From contig JALUUP010000533.1 in assembly GCA_027021285.1 (NCBI GenBank), forward strand, positions 1 through 5,024: a stretch of DNA of 5,024 nucleotides, in the 5' to 3' direction. Positions 4,747 through 5,024 of this stretch are shown here, in pieces (within the stretch, counting starts at the first letter, position 1; every line of letters starts with the position of its first letter). This DNA comes from Bacteroidota bacterium (lineage in GTDB: Bacteria; Bacteroidota; Ignavibacteria; SZUA-365; JAADGX01). The position numbers were made by a program, and so were the translations under genes. Under the pieces are notes generated by a model, which was given only the letters and a program-made list of their open reading frames with translations, searched no databases and was not told the origin of the DNA.

Positions 4747-5024
4747 ATTGTTCGAGCTGTTCGATACGCGATCCGTCCGACTGAAAAATGATTGCGCCCC
4801 GCTTATCCGTGCGGCGGATTACTGCGCCGATTCGTCGAAGGCGTTTCAGGACGCGGGGCTTCGGATGGCGAAACTTGTTGAGAAAGCCGCATGAAATAAC
4901 GGCGTACCGCGGTCGTACGCGGGCAAGAAACGCCGGGTCGGTGCTTGACAGAGATCCGTGGTGCCCGACTTTCAGAACGTCGGCTTTCAAGAACCCATCG
5001 TAGCGCCCTATCATCCATCTCTCG
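4745..5024 (-). CDS. comEC: ComEC/Rec2-type metallo-beta-lactamase-fold C-terminus, 5'-truncated by window edge
   Basis: About 93 codons of a minus-strand gene are visible. The frame is open to the right edge (ERW precedes the Met at 5014, which is probably internal) and stops with TAA at 4745-4747. The sequence LKADVLKVGHHGSLSST followed by FLARV.P.YAVISCG, then RHPKPRVLKRL and RRTDKRGAI, is the pattern of the last part of the metallo-beta-lactamase-like domain at the ComEC C-terminus. ComEC forms the inner-membrane channel for single-stranded DNA uptake in natural transformation, and this domain is proposed to act as a nuclease on the strand that is not imported. The membrane ComEC core is not in the window, so a stand-alone ComEC-like hydrolase remains possible. 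The gene faces hup tail to tail and shows no link to the division cluster. Confidence 0.85.
   Translation of the reverse strand, partial: ERWMIGRYDGFLKADVLKVGHHGSLSSTDPAFLARVRPRYAVISCGFLNKFRHPKPRVLKRLRRIGAVIRRTDKRGAIIFQSDGSRIEQLEQ

Overview
This window is the distal part of a bacterial division and cell wall (dcw) cluster followed by a nucleoid-protein gene. On the plus strand, in order, it holds the 3' part of murB, then complete ftsQ, ftsA and ftsZ, a 414-base gap without a recognisable gene, and a complete HU-family gene. The end of the window holds the 3' part of a comEC-like gene on the minus strand. Base composition is moderately GC-rich in the genes, and the two larger gaps are clearly AT-richer. 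The proteins suggest a rod- or coccus-forming bacterium that makes peptidoglycan with a type II MurB, and divides with a classical FtsQ/FtsA/FtsZ divisome. I cannot place it in a phylum with confidence. The Lys-rich HU and the FtsZ/FtsA sequences fit an uncultured Gram-negative-like lineage, perhaps near the Fibrobacteres-Chlorobi-Bacteroidetes group, but this is an impression and not a measured result.

Region by region: at 1-638 murB runs off the left edge. Its TGA overlaps the GTG of ftsQ (GTGA, 635-638). ftsQ ends at 1444 and ftsA starts at 1479. A 13-codon reading frame (1441-1482) fits exactly between them and overlaps both by ATGA. A 78-base AT-rich spacer separates ftsA from ftsZ, which has a strong Shine-Dalgarno sequence. 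From 3984 to 4397 there is no recognisable gene, but there are several inverted repeats: a near-perfect 20-bp palindrome, a terminator-like hairpin, and a hairpin whose loop can pair upstream as a pseudoknot. A possible 25-codon ORF with a perfect Shine-Dalgarno sequence and a weak promoter-like site are also there. hup lies at 4398-4691 and is closed by a clear intrinsic terminator, whose T-tract touches the stop codon of the convergent comEC-like gene.

The genes work together as follows. MurB makes UDP-MurNAc for peptidoglycan precursors. FtsZ polymerises at midcell, and FtsA anchors it to the membrane through its C-terminal amphipathic helix. FtsQ is the membrane scaffold that links the cytoplasmic ring to the septal synthesis enzymes. 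The tight packing of murB, ftsQ and ftsA suggests one transcript with translational coupling, while ftsZ and hup have room for their own control.

No new defence, mobile or biosynthetic system is visible. The points most worth a second look are the two FtsZ C-terminal-peptide motifs in one protein, the exactly bridging mini-ORF between ftsQ and ftsA, and the structured ftsZ-hup gap.
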